This document shows, piece by piece, positions 9,347 to 19,009 of a stretch of DNA of 64,000 nt. A program made the translations under genes and the position numbers. Position 1 is the first letter of the stretch. Each line of letters opens with the position of its first letter. The notes beneath the pieces were generated by a model. The model did not search any database and was not told the origin of the DNA. It worked only from the letters and a program-made list of their open reading frames with translations. This stretch comes from CAVSWT01 sp963782985 (GTDB lineage: Bacteria; Bacteroidota; Ignavibacteria; Ignavibacteriales; Ignavibacteriaceae): contig CAWALU010000003.1 of the NCBI GenBank assembly GCA_963782985.1, positions 372,001 to 436,000 on the forward strand, given 5' to 3'.

Positions 9347-9934
9347 TTATTTTCTTGTCATATCAATAGACATAACCTTAACTTCATTTCCATCTTTGTA
9401 GGCATACATATCCATAACCTGACTGCCATCGTCTTTAAATTTTATAACTTGTTTAAATTCAGCGTCCGCATTCGCCATTACATCAAAAGAACTGCCTGAT
9501 GTTGTTAATGTTTTTGAATCTTCGTCGTAATCGCCTTTGCTTAACATATAGCTCGTTCCCATGTTGTCGAACCATACGCTAAAAAATTCTTTTTTTGCAT
9601 TGTCATAGCCGTCAATGCTAAAGCCTTCAAAAGGCATTCCCATCATTATACTGGAGTGAGTAGTTTTAAAGTACCTTCCGCCAAGAAGAGATTCGGTTTT
9701 AGCCGTTCCTTCAATTACTTGAGGCTCGGTATTCGGGTCCATCCATAATTTAGTGACAGTTTTCCATTCTCCCACGTACTTTTGCATCATTTCATGCTGG
9801 GGACCGGGCGTCATAAATTCCATCCAGGCTTGTTCCCCTTCGCTCATTTCCTGATTCTGATCTTGAGCAAACATTTGAGAGCTGAAAAAAATTGCAGCGG
9901 TAAACAAGAATAAAATAGTACTTCGATAACACAT
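9347..9934 (-). CDS. secreted DUF1579 protein
   Basis: The mature region (residues about 30-195) matches DUF1579: a start HEMMQKYVGEWKTVTKLW followed by a lipocalin-like run of strands with FEGFSIDGYDN and FFSVWFDNMGTSY. The function of the family is not known; members are secreted and small. I take the ATG at 9934, which has AAGGAG six bases upstream and begins a clean signal peptide (MCYRSTILFLFTAAIFFSSQMFAQ, cleaved after FAQ); the longer frame up to 10000 lacks a ribosome site. It stands alone, with its own terminator, between a symporter and a propeller protein. Confidence 0.83.
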   Translation of the reverse strand: MCYRSTILFLFTAAIFFSSQMFAQDQNQEMSEGEQAWMEFMTPGPQHEMMQKYVGEWKTVTKLWMDPNTEPQVIEGTAKTESLLGGRYFKTTHSSIMMGMPFEGFSIDGYDNAKKEFFSVWFDNMGTSYMLSKGDYDEDSKTLTTSGSSFDVMANADAEFKQVIKFKDDGSQVMDMYAYKDGNEVKVMSIDMTRK

Positions 9935-10044
9935 AGCGCACTCCTTTAATTTAGTGATAGATATAGTGAAGATGAGAAATAGATAAGTAAACTTTTCCAA
10001 AAAGTATAGATTAGAAAAATTAAAATCAACAAATATTTTAAGAG

Positions 10045-11328
10045 TTAATTTGCCAGCGTAGTTTTTAAAATGATAATTTTTTCGAGCTTCTCCGGAGGAA
10101 ATATCGACCCATCTTTATTGTATGACCCCCATTGGCTGTTGGCAATAAAATAGAAATCATCATTAACAATTACGCCTAAAGTCGGTTCGTTAAAATTAGG
10201 ATTAGCGCTTTCAATAATTTTTGTTTTGATAATTTTATCTGAATTAGCATTTAAAAAATACTGCGTTACTCTCTTTGGTTTAACGCCATTCTGAATCGCG
10301 ATTAGCGAATTGTTATAGAAATAAAGCCCGTCAATTCCTTTGAGCGAAAAATTATCCGGTTCTTTTATTTGGATTAGTATTTTTGATTTTAAATTCAGTT
10401 TAAATAATCCATTTGAGTAATCTGCAAAAAACAAATTTTCATTATCCTCTACAAAATCTAAACCTTGCAAAGAAATCAAATTTTTGTTTTCATAAAAAAG
10501 CTCAAGTCTATTACTCTTTTTTTTGATGAGGTAGATTGCCGGATATTTACTATCGCTTATATAAACGTCCCCATTTTTATTAATTGCCAGATCTCCGAAG
10601 AAATGCTTGTTAGAATCATTTGGAGCGGGATATTTTTTTAATAATTTTTTTGAATCCAGATCATATTTAAATATTGCAGTTTTACCATTCAGCGATTCTT
10701 CATAATCGTTCATCTGGGGAATTGCTGCAGAAGCCGCCCACAAGATTCTATCCTTTGAATTAATTTTAATTCCTGTTACAGCCCAAATGCCGTCTTGTTT
10801 TTCCGGAATAAAGATTTTCTCATTTCCATTATTATTAAGAGAAATGATTTTACGTTTATGTATACTGCCGAGATAAAATAATTGGGTAACGTCATCATAG
10901 GCAATTGATTCGGGATGTAAATCTTTTTCTTCGATAACGAATGCTGTATCACTATTATTAACGAGCTTATTCTGTTCTTTTATTTTTTTTAAAATTAACT
11001 CAAACCCTGTAGATGATTTTATATTATTAAAATCTGGTTCTTCGGAAATGTTTGTATCAGAATTAATCTTACTGTACTTCATTAAATAAATTAGCGCTTC
11101 ATCTTTTCGATTGGTAAGGGAATAAGCGCACGCCAAATTATACATTATAGCCGCGTTGTTGCTTCGGAGCGAATCGAGTGTTTTAAAATTTTCTAAAAAC
11201 TTTTGGTAATTTTTATTCTGATAAGCGGCAACCCCATCATTATAATAATCATCAATTGTTTTATTACTTTGCTGCGGATAAGCGTTAAAGAATAAAATTA
11301 TCGACCAAAAAAATAAAACTGTTTTCAT
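10045..11328 (-). CDS. secreted TPR plus SMP-30/NHL-like beta-propeller protein
   Basis: The 427-residue protein has a signal peptide (MKTVLFFWSIILFFNAYPQQ), two TPR-like helical repeats at about 25-110 (DGVAAYQNKNYQKFLENF, YNLACAYSLTNRKDEALIYLMK), then propeller blades with SMP-30/gluconolactonase-like motifs such as DVYISDSKYPAIYLI and ISLQGLDFVEDNENLFFADYSNGLFKL. The C-terminus (NSQWGSYNKDGSIFPPEKLEKIIILK) is the usual closing of this group of unknown secreted propellers. Catalysis is not implied: the sugar-lactonase metal ligands are not evident. Its ATG overlaps the stop of the beta-CASP gene upstream, so the two are co-translated. Confidence 0.7.
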   Translation of the reverse strand: MKTVLFFWSIILFFNAYPQQSNKTIDDYYNDGVAAYQNKNYQKFLENFKTLDSLRSNNAAIMYNLACAYSLTNRKDEALIYLMKYSKINSDTNISEEPDFNNIKSSTGFELILKKIKEQNKLVNNSDTAFVIEEKDLHPESIAYDDVTQLFYLGSIHKRKIISLNNNGNEKIFIPEKQDGIWAVTGIKINSKDRILWAASAAIPQMNDYEESLNGKTAIFKYDLDSKKLLKKYPAPNDSNKHFFGDLAINKNGDVYISDSKYPAIYLIKKKSNRLELFYENKNLISLQGLDFVEDNENLFFADYSNGLFKLNLKSKILIQIKEPDNFSLKGIDGLYFYNNSLIAIQNGVKPKRVTQYFLNANSDKIIKTKIIESANPNFNEPTLGVIVNDDFYFIANSQWGSYNKDGSIFPPEKLEKIIILKTTLAN

Positions 11329-12701
11329 TTGGCCTCCATACCAAATTTTATTTCTTTACCTATTTCAGCGCTGTAAACTTTTATTTTTCTATTCGTTTTT
11401 AAAATTGAATTTCCCACCCAATCAATTGCAGGCGGATCGCCGTGGACAAGTATGACATTTTTGGGATTCGTTCTTTCCACTAATTTCAAAATTCCTTCCC
11501 GTTTTGAATGGGCGCTGAACTTAAAATTTTTGATAGTACATTTTACTTCACTTACAGAATCGTTTAAAATTATCTTTTCCCCTTTAACCGCTTTGGAAAA
11601 AATATAACCTGGGGTATTTTCTTCCATGTAGCCCACAGTGAAAATTGCAGAATTATTTTGATTGATCCATCTTTTAGCCAAGCTGTAAGACGCCGTTCCT
11701 TCAATCATCATTCCGCTGGAAGCCAAAACAATACAAGACTGTTTAAAAAAATCTTCCGCGCTTTTTATTTTATAAATATTTTTTGTAGGAATGGAATTTA
11801 TTTCAAATTCCGGATCGATCATGTTTACAACATACCTGTTATAATCATACGCGCGATTAATTTTATTTCCAATACCGCCTGTGTAAATATCCGTTTGAGT
11901 TAATTTTCTTTTTAACATTAAACGCCAAAGCGTAGTTAGAATTTCCTGCATTTTACCGAGTGAAAAAACGGGAATTAATATTGATCCGCCAATATTTAAA
12001 ATTTCATTTACAGAAACCGCCAATCTTTCCGACTCCGTTTTCCAATCGTTAAGCAAAGTAGAATCCGTGCTGCCGTATGTTGTTTCAGTAATTAATATGT
12101 CAATCTTTTCGGAGGGAAGGGAAGCGCCTTTAATTAAAGATTGATTGTCTAAATTAAAATCTCCGGTATAAAATATTTTTTCATTTTTATATTTTATTAA
12201 GATGGAAGACGAACCTAAAATATGTCCGGCGTCAAAAAATTCTGCGGTAATATCATTTGAACTAAAATGTTTGTAGCCGTTAACTACAAACGGTTTGTTG
12301 TAAGATTGGTATTCAACTGACTGAATTAGTAAATCAATTTCATCATGCGAAAAAACTTTTGCTAATTCCTCATCGCTTAATTGCTGTTTTAAAATTGAAA
12401 CTGAATTATGCAGCGTTAGCTCGGCAATGGCGCGGGTTTGGGGCGTTGTAATAACTCTAACATACGGAAAGAGTTTTATAAAAAACGGGAGCGCGCTAAG
12501 ATGGTCCTGATGGGCGTGGGAAATCAAAAGAAAATCAATGTCTTTATTTTTAATAAGATTAAAATTCGGAAGAGCGTCGAGTCCCTTTTTTTGGGGATGC
12601 ATACCGCAATCTAAAACTATTCCCGTTCCATCGATATTCAAATAAAAGCAACTTGCGCCTATTTCGTTTGCCCCGCCCAGCGGAAGAAAAGTTAAGTTCA
12701 A
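11325..12701 (-). CDS. beta-CASP metallo-beta-lactamase RNase-like protein
   Basis: The 458-residue protein has the MBL metal motif HAHQDH at residues 62-67, a later DAGHILGSSSI motif, a Lys-rich KIFYTGDFN segment and the beta-CASP insertion (about 200-360) with SSGMMIEGTASYSLAKRWI. The C-terminal KFSAHSKREGI and NVILVHGDPPAI complete the KH-less CPSF-73/YSH1-like nuclease architecture. Such proteins cut or trim RNA with two zinc ions. Both flanking genes overlap it by four bases (ATGA), placing it between the cation antiporter and the secreted propeller; the reason for that pairing is unclear. Confidence 0.88.
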   Translation of the reverse strand: MNLTFLPLGGANEIGASCFYLNIDGTGIVLDCGMHPQKKGLDALPNFNLIKNKDIDFLLISHAHQDHLSALPFFIKLFPYVRVITTPQTRAIAELTLHNSVSILKQQLSDEELAKVFSHDEIDLLIQSVEYQSYNKPFVVNGYKHFSSNDITAEFFDAGHILGSSSILIKYKNEKIFYTGDFNLDNQSLIKGASLPSEKIDILITETTYGSTDSTLLNDWKTESERLAVSVNEILNIGGSILIPVFSLGKMQEILTTLWRLMLKRKLTQTDIYTGGIGNKINRAYDYNRYVVNMIDPEFEINSIPTKNIYKIKSAEDFFKQSCIVLASSGMMIEGTASYSLAKRWINQNNSAIFTVGYMEENTPGYIFSKAVKGEKIILNDSVSEVKCTIKNFKFSAHSKREGILKLVERTNPKNVILVHGDPPAIDWVGNSILKTNRKIKVYSAEIGKEIKFGMEAK

Positions 12702-14504
12702 GAAGTCTCTTCCTTATTTTCTTCTACCAAACTTATTAATGTTTCACCATTGTCAGGTTTAGGCTTATCATGCTTAGTATAAATAGTCATTTCTTTGTCA
12801 TCATTAATGATCATAAGCGGAATGGCTTTGATGTTTTCATCTTTATTTATAAAACTTTCAAAATTAAATTTCTCTGTAATTAACGTTGATTTAATTACCA
12901 TTCCATTATTGATTTTATTTATTAAATTAAAGTAAGTGTACTCGTTACCAAACAACATTTGAGCGCGCAAATCCTTTGATACACTTTTACTTTCTTTATC
13001 TTCATTTTCTTCAAATGATAGTTGATAAACATTATCGCTCCCGAACACCTTTGAAAAATGCATTGCCCCCAGCGCGTTAACTTCGTTGTTAGGAGTAACT
13101 GCTAACAACTTCCCTATCCCATTTAGTTCTACATCGTCAATAACATTATCTGATAAAATACTTCCGTAATAAGCAGGCAGACCTTCCATTCTTGCAGAAG
13201 AAATATTTGACCAATTGGTATCAACCATTAATACCTTAATGCCTTCTTTTTTTAATGCAAGACCAAGCGATTTACCCAGGGGATTAGCGCCTATAATTAC
13301 GCAGCCTTGCGGATTAGTTGAAGAAATACCCAGCCACTTTGCAAGAGGAATAGCGCTTAATCCGTATATTGTAATTGTAAAAATAATTACCAAAAACATA
13401 ATGGGAAGCAATGCCTCCGCCTCATCCATTCCCGTCGCTGTTAGTTTGATGGTAAACAAAGAAGCGATTGCTGCGGCAACAATTCCGCGCGGCGCCATCC
13501 ATGATAAATAAAGTTTTTCCTTCCAGCTTATTTTGATTTAAAGTTGAAGCATAAACTGAAACCGGTCTTATTACCAGCATTAAGGCGGCAACGAAAATAA
13601 AACTGTTTACATTCAACATTTGTAAGTCAGCAATTTTTAATCTTGCGGAAAGTATTATAAATAAAAATGAAATAAGTATAACGCGCAGATTTTCTTTAAA
13701 ATCAATTATATGTTTAACATTAACAGTTTTTTGATTAGCTAAAAACACGCCCATAATAGTTACTGCAAATAATCCGCTTTCCTTCTGAATTAAGTTTGCC
13801 ATTGCAAAAACACTTATAACCAATGCCAATGAAATTGAATTATGTAAAAAATCGGGAATCAATTTATGTTTTATGGAAAGAAGAATTAAATATCCGCATG
13901 ACAACCCAACAACACCGCTTAGTAAAATAGTTTTAATTACTCCGAATATTAAAGTTGTTCCGGCTTCTGTAATTCCAGAAGCAATGATAACTTCAAAAAC
14001 TAAAATTGAAAGGACCGCGCCGATGGGATCATTAATTATTCCTTCCCACTTCAGCATAGAGTTTATTTGATGATTGGGTTTTACATGTCTTAAAATCGGC
14101 ATTATAACGGTGGGTCCAGTTACCACCAAAATAGCGCCCAATAAAACGCTTAAAGAAAAATTTAGACCTAATAAATAATAAGCGGCGGCTGTTGTTAAAA
14201 TCCAGGTAAGCGAAATGCCAATGGTTATTAGTCTTACAACCACTTTGCCTACAGAACGAAGCTCGGATAATTTTAGACTTAAGCCGCCTTCAAATAAAAT
14301 TACAGCAACGGAGATTGAAACAATGGGGAATAATAATTCGCCAAAATAATCGTCGGGAATAATTAAACCTGAAATCGGTCCCGCAATAAAGCCGGCAATA
14401 AGCAGCAGCAGAATTGAAGGAAGCCGGAACCGCCATGAAACCCACTGCGCTAAAATTCCGAAAAATATTATAAGAGCTAAGCCTGTTACAAAATTTATTT
14501 GCAA
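12698..14504 (-). CDS. CPA-type cation:proton antiporter with TrkA-N domain, frameshifted
   Basis: The first segment (14504 down) is a Na+/H+ exchanger membrane domain of about 11 helices (RLPSILLLLIAGFIAGP, VAVILFEGGLSL, MLKWEGIINDPIGAVLSILVFE, the last with the conserved ND pair). The frame then breaks at the run of five A (13514-13518). Removing one A gives LEGKLYLSWMAPRGIVAAAIASLF, the conserved next helix, which continues in the second frame to a Rossmann TrkA-N domain (GCVIIGANPLGKSLGLALKKEGIKVLMVD). One gene of about 600 residues is the natural reading. Start is TTG at 14504 with GAGGG upstream. It exchanges K+ or Na+ for H+, with NAD(H) gating possible. The stop overlaps the start of the beta-CASP gene. 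Confidence 0.82.
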
Positions 14505-14648
14505 TGATCCCTCGTTTTTTTGAGAAAATGATTTTGATTAAAAAAGAAATGAATAATTAATTTATAATATATAATTAAATATTATAAAACGAAGTGGGGA
14601 GGAATCAAACTTATATTTGAAATAAATAATATTTGCTAAAATTAATAT

Positions 14649-16229
14649 TTACATTAAAAGTTCAGCCAGATTTACAGATTGATTTTTAATTTTATTTTTT
14701 TCGGGAAATTTATTTTGAAGTAAAAGCCCTTCAATTGCATCCATATCTTTGTCCTTGTTGCATCCAGCGGCGGCTAAAAATTTTTCATCTTTATAATAGA
14801 AAGAAATAAATTCATGCTTACTAATATCGCCCCAGGTAACAATATCATCACAATCTTTTGCGTGACCAACATACCTTAAATTTATTCCCGCCTGCTTAGT
14901 CCAAAAAAATGGAACAATTTTTATTTCTTCCTTTTTCCCCGCCATATTAAAGCCCGCAATTCTGCCAAGCTGTTCAGCCAGCCGCCAATGTTCTATTCTT
15001 GTATATTCATCATTTAATGAGTTAGGAAATTTAGCAATATCGCCTGCCGCATAAATATTTTTTTCAAATTCCAAATGCTCATTAACTTTTAAGCTTCCAT
15101 CATCTTCCAAATTAAAATCTTTTAAAAATGATGTAGCCGGTTTTACGCCAATGCCTACTATAACTAAATCAGCATCTAGTTCATCGCCGTTTTTTAAAAT
15201 TACTTTTTCTACTTTAGTTTTGCCTTCAAACTTTTTCACCTCGCTATTAGTTCTAAAAGTTATACCGTTTTTTTCATGGGCGGTTTTAAACATCTTCCCG
15301 ATCTCTTCCCCAAAATTACTTTTAAACGGAACGGCGCTTTTACTAATTACGGTTATGCTGGCTTTCAATCTCTCCATTAAGCTATCAGCTGTTTCAAGAG
15401 CAATAAAGCTAGCGCCTATAATTACAATGTTAGATTTATTTTTTGCCGCTTCAATTATTGAATCGCAATCCGAATGACTTCGTAAATAAAAAATGTTTGT
15501 TAAATCAGAACCGGGTATATCTAATTGATTGGGAGTTCCGCCTGTGGCAATTAATAATTTATCGAACGATACTTCTTCATCATTCTCAAGCTTTACAATA
15601 TTTTTCTGTTTGTCAATTCCAGTTACTTTTTTTTGATAAAGAATATTAATATCATAATCATCATAAAATTCTTTAGAGCGCAATGGCATCCATTCTTCTT
15701 CAGCTTTTCCGGCAAGATAATCTTTACTTAAGTTGGGTCTGTCGTAAGGCAATCGATTTTCCTGAGTAATAATTGTAACCGCGCCTTTGAAGCCCGTTTC
15801 CCGAATTGCCTGTGCGGCGGAATTACCGGCTGCTCCTCCGCCTATGATTACATAAGTGTCGAGGTTCTGCACATCGCGTTTAGACATTTGCGGAATTACT
15901 GAATCTTCAAACTTGTCAGGGAGAGTTAAAGTTATTTCATCATTTTTAATTTTTACTTCATACTGAGGAAGAGAATTTAAAGCGGGCGGTTCAATAAGCT
16001 TTCCATCTTTTGCTTGGAAACAGGCGTGATGCCAGGGACAAATAATTTTGTCTTCAAATAAAACTCCTTTTTCCAGCGGAGCTCCGTAATGAGTGCAATT
16101 TGCGCCTATGGCAAAAATTTCATCATTAACTTTGGTTAATAAAATTTTATTATCATCATCTATTTTAACGGCTTTCATTTCGCCGTTGTTTAATTGATTT
16201 ACTTTACCCGCATTAAATTCTTTACTCAT
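14649..16229 (-). CDS. Rieske [2Fe-2S]-FAD/NAD(P) oxidoreductase (AIF-like)
   Basis: The N-terminal 100 residues are a Rieske domain with ligands C45 and H47 (NCTHYG) and C64 and H67 (CPWHHACF). It is followed by a pyridine-nucleotide-disulfide/FAD reductase: the FAD GxGxxG in TYVIIGGGAAGNSAAQ (about 125-140), the NAD motif in NIVIIGASFIALETADSL (about 265), and the second FAD motif in IYAAGDIAKFPN (about 385). The 526-residue order (Rieske first, then reductase) matches AIFM3/ferredoxin-reductase-type proteins that pass electrons from NAD(P)H. The electron acceptor is unknown. It lies directly before the SOD gene in the redox block. Confidence 0.92.
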   Translation of the reverse strand: MSKEFNAGKVNQLNNGEMKAVKIDDDNKILLTKVNDEIFAIGANCTHYGAPLEKGVLFEDKIICPWHHACFQAKDGKLIEPPALNSLPQYEVKIKNDEITLTLPDKFEDSVIPQMSKRDVQNLDTYVIIGGGAAGNSAAQAIRETGFKGAVTIITQENRLPYDRPNLSKDYLAGKAEEEWMPLRSKEFYDDYDINILYQKKVTGIDKQKNIVKLENDEEVSFDKLLIATGGTPNQLDIPGSDLTNIFYLRSHSDCDSIIEAAKNKSNIVIIGASFIALETADSLMERLKASITVISKSAVPFKSNFGEEIGKMFKTAHEKNGITFRTNSEVKKFEGKTKVEKVILKNGDELDADLVIVGIGVKPATSFLKDFNLEDDGSLKVNEHLEFEKNIYAAGDIAKFPNSLNDEYTRIEHWRLAEQLGRIAGFNMAGKKEEIKIVPFFWTKQAGINLRYVGHAKDCDDIVTWGDISKHEFISFYYKDEKFLAAAGCNKDKDMDAIEGLLLQNKFPEKNKIKNQSVNLAELLM

Positions 16230-16260
16230 AACAACTCATCAAATTAATTTTAAGGAAATT

Positions 16261-16842
16261 TTATTTTGCAATACCAATCACTCCGCAAGCAACCCGCGCG
16301 CCGGCATCGCCGGTTGGCTGTGATTTTAAATCATCTTCACCGGCATGAATAATAATTCCTCTTCCGATAATAGAATTGCCGCCGCTAAAAGTAATTAAAT
16401 TATCAACCCATTCAAGATGAGCTTTACCGTCTTTGTTCGCTTCAATATTCCCTAAATCGCCCACGTGCCTGCTTGTATCAGTAGGCGCGCCGTGAGGCTT
16501 GTTTGTCGGATTAAAATGCCCGCCTGCCGATGTGCCGTCAGACTTGCTGCAATCCCCAAACTCATGAATATGAAATCCATGCTTGCCGGGAGTTAAACCT
16601 TCAACGTCTGCAACAACTTTTATACTGTCGCCTTCAAGCGTAAATGTTACTAACCCCTTTACGTTATTCCCTTCAGTAGGATGAATAACGGCTACGGCAT
16701 TTGTTATGTTCGCTTGGCTTTCGATTGTATGTGTGTCAACTTTTTCATTAAATTTTTCTTCCGAGCTTTCGTTACAGCCGATTAAAGTAATGAGCGAAAC
16801 AAAAGCGAATAAAGAAAAAAGCATTTTTAGATTTCTTAACAT
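16261..16842 (-). CDS. sodC: Cu/Zn superoxide dismutase, lipoprotein
   Basis: The 193-residue protein starts with a lipoprotein signal ending LITLIGC (lipid Cys at residue 23). The dismutase domain shows the Cu/Zn ligand motifs GFHIHEFGDCS, GGHFNPTNKPHG, RHVGDLGN and IIIHAGEDD plus the disulfide partner in GARVACGVIG. All catalytic histidines and the guiding Arg-type residues are visible, so it should convert superoxide to peroxide and oxygen in the periplasm. It is co-directional with, and 31 bases after, the Rieske reductase reading on the minus strand. Confidence 0.95.
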   Translation of the reverse strand: MLRNLKMLFSLFAFVSLITLIGCNESSEEKFNEKVDTHTIESQANITNAVAVIHPTEGNNVKGLVTFTLEGDSIKVVADVEGLTPGKHGFHIHEFGDCSKSDGTSAGGHFNPTNKPHGAPTDTSRHVGDLGNIEANKDGKAHLEWVDNLITFSGGNSIIGRGIIIHAGEDDLKSQPTGDAGARVACGVIGIAK

Positions 16843-16862
16843 TTCACAACTCCATTTTTAGA

Positions 16863-16922
16863 GACGAGTACGCTGACTCGTCTTCATTTTAATAAATATG
16901 AGATGAGCCGCCGGTTCATCTC
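16863..16922. repeat. two adjacent hairpins (REP-like)
   Basis: Two small palindromes stand side by side between the PfpI and sodC genes: GACGAGT/ACTCGTC (16863-16869 and 16876-16882) and GAGATGA/TCATCTC (16900-16906 and 16916-16922, extendable through a GCC/GGT pair). They are not followed by T-runs, so they look more like a dispersed palindromic repeat than a terminator. The two stems resemble each other in sequence (GA-GA-GAG core). Confidence 0.55.
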
Positions 16923-16983
16923 TACGAAACTAAAAATCAATCAAAAAAATTTTAAATTTTCAAGAATTGAATTAATCAAATTC

Positions 16984-17502
16984 CTACGATTTCAAATTCT
17001 CTATTATAGTTTTACAAAATACCGGAAGATCATCGGGATTTCTGGAAGTAATAATATTGCCATCAACAACCACTTCTTTATCCGCCCATTTAGCGCCGGC
17101 ATTTATTAAATCATCTTTAATTGAAAAAAAACTTGTTAATTTTTTATCTTTAATAATTCCCGCCGAAGCAAGCATCCATGGACCGTGACAAACAGCGGCC
17201 ACAATCTTTCCATCTTCATATATTTTTTTTACAAAATTTACCATGGCTTCATGCCGCCTCATTTTATCTGGCGAATAACCTCCGGGAATAATAAGAGCAT
17301 CAAAATTTTTAGCAGCAACATTTTTTATCGACTCGTCTGCCTTGGCTTCAAGCCCATGCTTACCTTTATAAGTTTCAGATTTGGGTGCAATAACCGTAAC
17401 CTTTGCCCCCGCTTCTTTCATGCGCAAATAAGGATACCAAAACTCTAAGTCTTCGTAAGAATTTTCTACGAACATTGCTATATTTTTATTTTTTAATTCC
17501 AT
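16984..17502 (-). CDS. DJ-1/PfpI family protein
   Basis: The protein is of the class-I glutamine-amidotransferase-like fold with the nucleophile elbow VAAVCHGPWML (Cys at about residue 105 of 172) and the acidic partner in FVENSYEDLEF. Family members act as chaperone/deglycase or proteolytic-related stress proteins (YhbO, PfpI, general stress protein 18). I prefer the ATG at 17502, since the first in-frame ATG (17517) is part of the ribosome site (GAGGAAAATTAAA before ATG). It belongs to the oxidative stress block with sodC. Confidence 0.88.
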   Translation of the reverse strand: MELKNKNIAMFVENSYEDLEFWYPYLRMKEAGAKVTVIAPKSETYKGKHGLEAKADESIKNVAAKNFDALIIPGGYSPDKMRRHEAMVNFVKKIYEDGKIVAAVCHGPWMLASAGIIKDKKLTSFFSIKDDLINAGAKWADKEVVVDGNIITSRNPDDLPVFCKTIIENLKS

Positions 17503-17596
17503 TTTAATTTTCCTCATTTATAACAAGAATATTATATTAATTAAAATAAAAATTAACGAGAGAACTGTCGTTGAGTTAAATCATAAAGTTTAATAC

Positions 17597-18994
17597 TTAA
17601 ATATTGTTGAAAAGATTATTCAATGATTCAGCAAAAGTAGGATGGGCAAAGATTGCATTTTTTAGAGAAGAATATTTTAACTTACCCATTATTGCTATTT
17701 GCAGCATTGACATAATTTCTCCACCTTCAAAGCCCAAAATTGTACAGCCTAAAATTTTATCTGTTTTTTTATCAACAATAACTTTCATAAATCCGCGGGT
17801 TTCGCTTATTTCAATTGCCCTGGCTGATTTGCTCATTTCCATTTTTGCAATTGAATAATTTATTTTTTTTTCTTTCGCTTCTTTTTCATTCATACCTATT
17901 CTGCCGAGCTGGGGATCAATAAAAATAACATACGGAACCATTCTCCCCGTTATTGTATTATTGTTTTTATTTAGAATATTATTTTTTACAATTCTGAAAT
18001 CATCGTAAGAAATATGAGTAAAAGCCGGACCGCCTTTCACATCCCCTAAAGCAAAAATTCCTTTAATGTTTGTCTCAAGTTTTGTGTTTGTAATTATATA
18101 GCCTTTGTCGTCGGTTTTAATTTTTGCCGAGGAAAGATTTAGGTCATCGGTGTTGGGAGTATGTCCTGTAGCAATTAAAAGATGAGAGCCTTTAACTTTT
18201 TTATTCCCCTTAGGCGTTTCAAAATTTATAACTATTTTTTTTGATTTTTTAGATTTTGAAACTTCATTTATTTTAGTGTTGAGATAAATCTTTATCCCTT
18301 CGTCTTCTAAAATATTTAAAACTTCATCTGCAACGTCTTTGTCTTCTCTCTTTAATAATTGATTTGAGTTTTGCAGGATGGTAACCTTGCTTCCGAAACG
18401 TTTGAACATTTGTCCAAATTCCAATCCAATATAACCGCCGCCGATAATTAAAAGATGTTCGGGCAGCTTTTTTAATTCCATAATTGAAGTTGAGGTTAAA
18501 TACGAAATGTCATCAAGACCTTTTATTTTTGGAATAGCCGGTCTTCCCCCTGTATTAATAAAAATTTTATCGGAAGAAATCACCTCAGTTTTATTTTTAG
18601 AATTTTTTTTATTTGAAAGTTTAATCTCAATTGTTTTTGAATCAACAAAACTTGCATCGCCTTTTATTAGCGTTATGTTTTTGTGTTCAAGAATTTTTAA
18701 ACTTCCTTTTCTAAAACTTTCAACTGTTTTCTTTTTACGTTTGTATACTTCCTTCAAATTAATTTTTACGGAAGAAGTATGAACACCATACTTGGAGGTG
18801 TTTCTAGAAACATAGGCTGCCCGCGCGCTTGCGGCTAATGTTTTTGAAGGTGTGCATCCAAAATTTATACAGCTTCCGCCGACATGATTTTTTTCTATTA
18901 CCGCAACCTTCCAATCATTTTCAGCAAAGCTTTTTGCCAATGGATTGCCCGCTTGACCAGAGCCAATTATTATTGCATCAAATTTTTTTTCCAT
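17597..18994 (-). CDS. dihydrolipoyl/mercuric-reductase-like disulfide oxidoreductase
   Basis: The 465-residue class-I pyridine nucleotide-disulfide oxidoreductase has FAD motif IIIGSGQAGNPLA (residues 8-20), redox pair C42/C47 in GGSCINFGCTPSK, NAD(P) motif LLIIGGGYIGLEFGQ (about 172-186), second FAD motif GIFALGDVKGG (about 310) and C-terminal FAHPTFAESL with the His-Glu pair. There is no N-terminal heavy-metal domain and no C-terminal vicinal Cys pair, so mercuric reduction is unlikely. It is closer to soluble MerA-like oxidoreductases of unknown substrate. It sits between the DJ-1 gene and zwf, suggesting NADPH-linked thiol chemistry. Confidence 0.9.
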   Translation of the reverse strand: MEKKFDAIIIGSGQAGNPLAKSFAENDWKVAVIEKNHVGGSCINFGCTPSKTLAASARAAYVSRNTSKYGVHTSSVKINLKEVYKRKKKTVESFRKGSLKILEHKNITLIKGDASFVDSKTIEIKLSNKKNSKNKTEVISSDKIFINTGGRPAIPKIKGLDDISYLTSTSIMELKKLPEHLLIIGGGYIGLEFGQMFKRFGSKVTILQNSNQLLKREDKDVADEVLNILEDEGIKIYLNTKINEVSKSKKSKKIVINFETPKGNKKVKGSHLLIATGHTPNTDDLNLSSAKIKTDDKGYIITNTKLETNIKGIFALGDVKGGPAFTHISYDDFRIVKNNILNKNNNTITGRMVPYVIFIDPQLGRIGMNEKEAKEKKINYSIAKMEMSKSARAIEISETRGFMKVIVDKKTDKILGCTILGFEGGEIMSMLQIAIMGKLKYSSLKNAIFAHPTFAESLNNLFNNI

Positions 18995-19009
18995 ATCCCT
19001 AAATTCTAA

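Noticed and set aside
17597..18994. Mercuric reductase as a firm call
   Set aside because: The heavy-metal N-terminal domain and the C-terminal vicinal Cys pair are missing; no mer genes are nearby.
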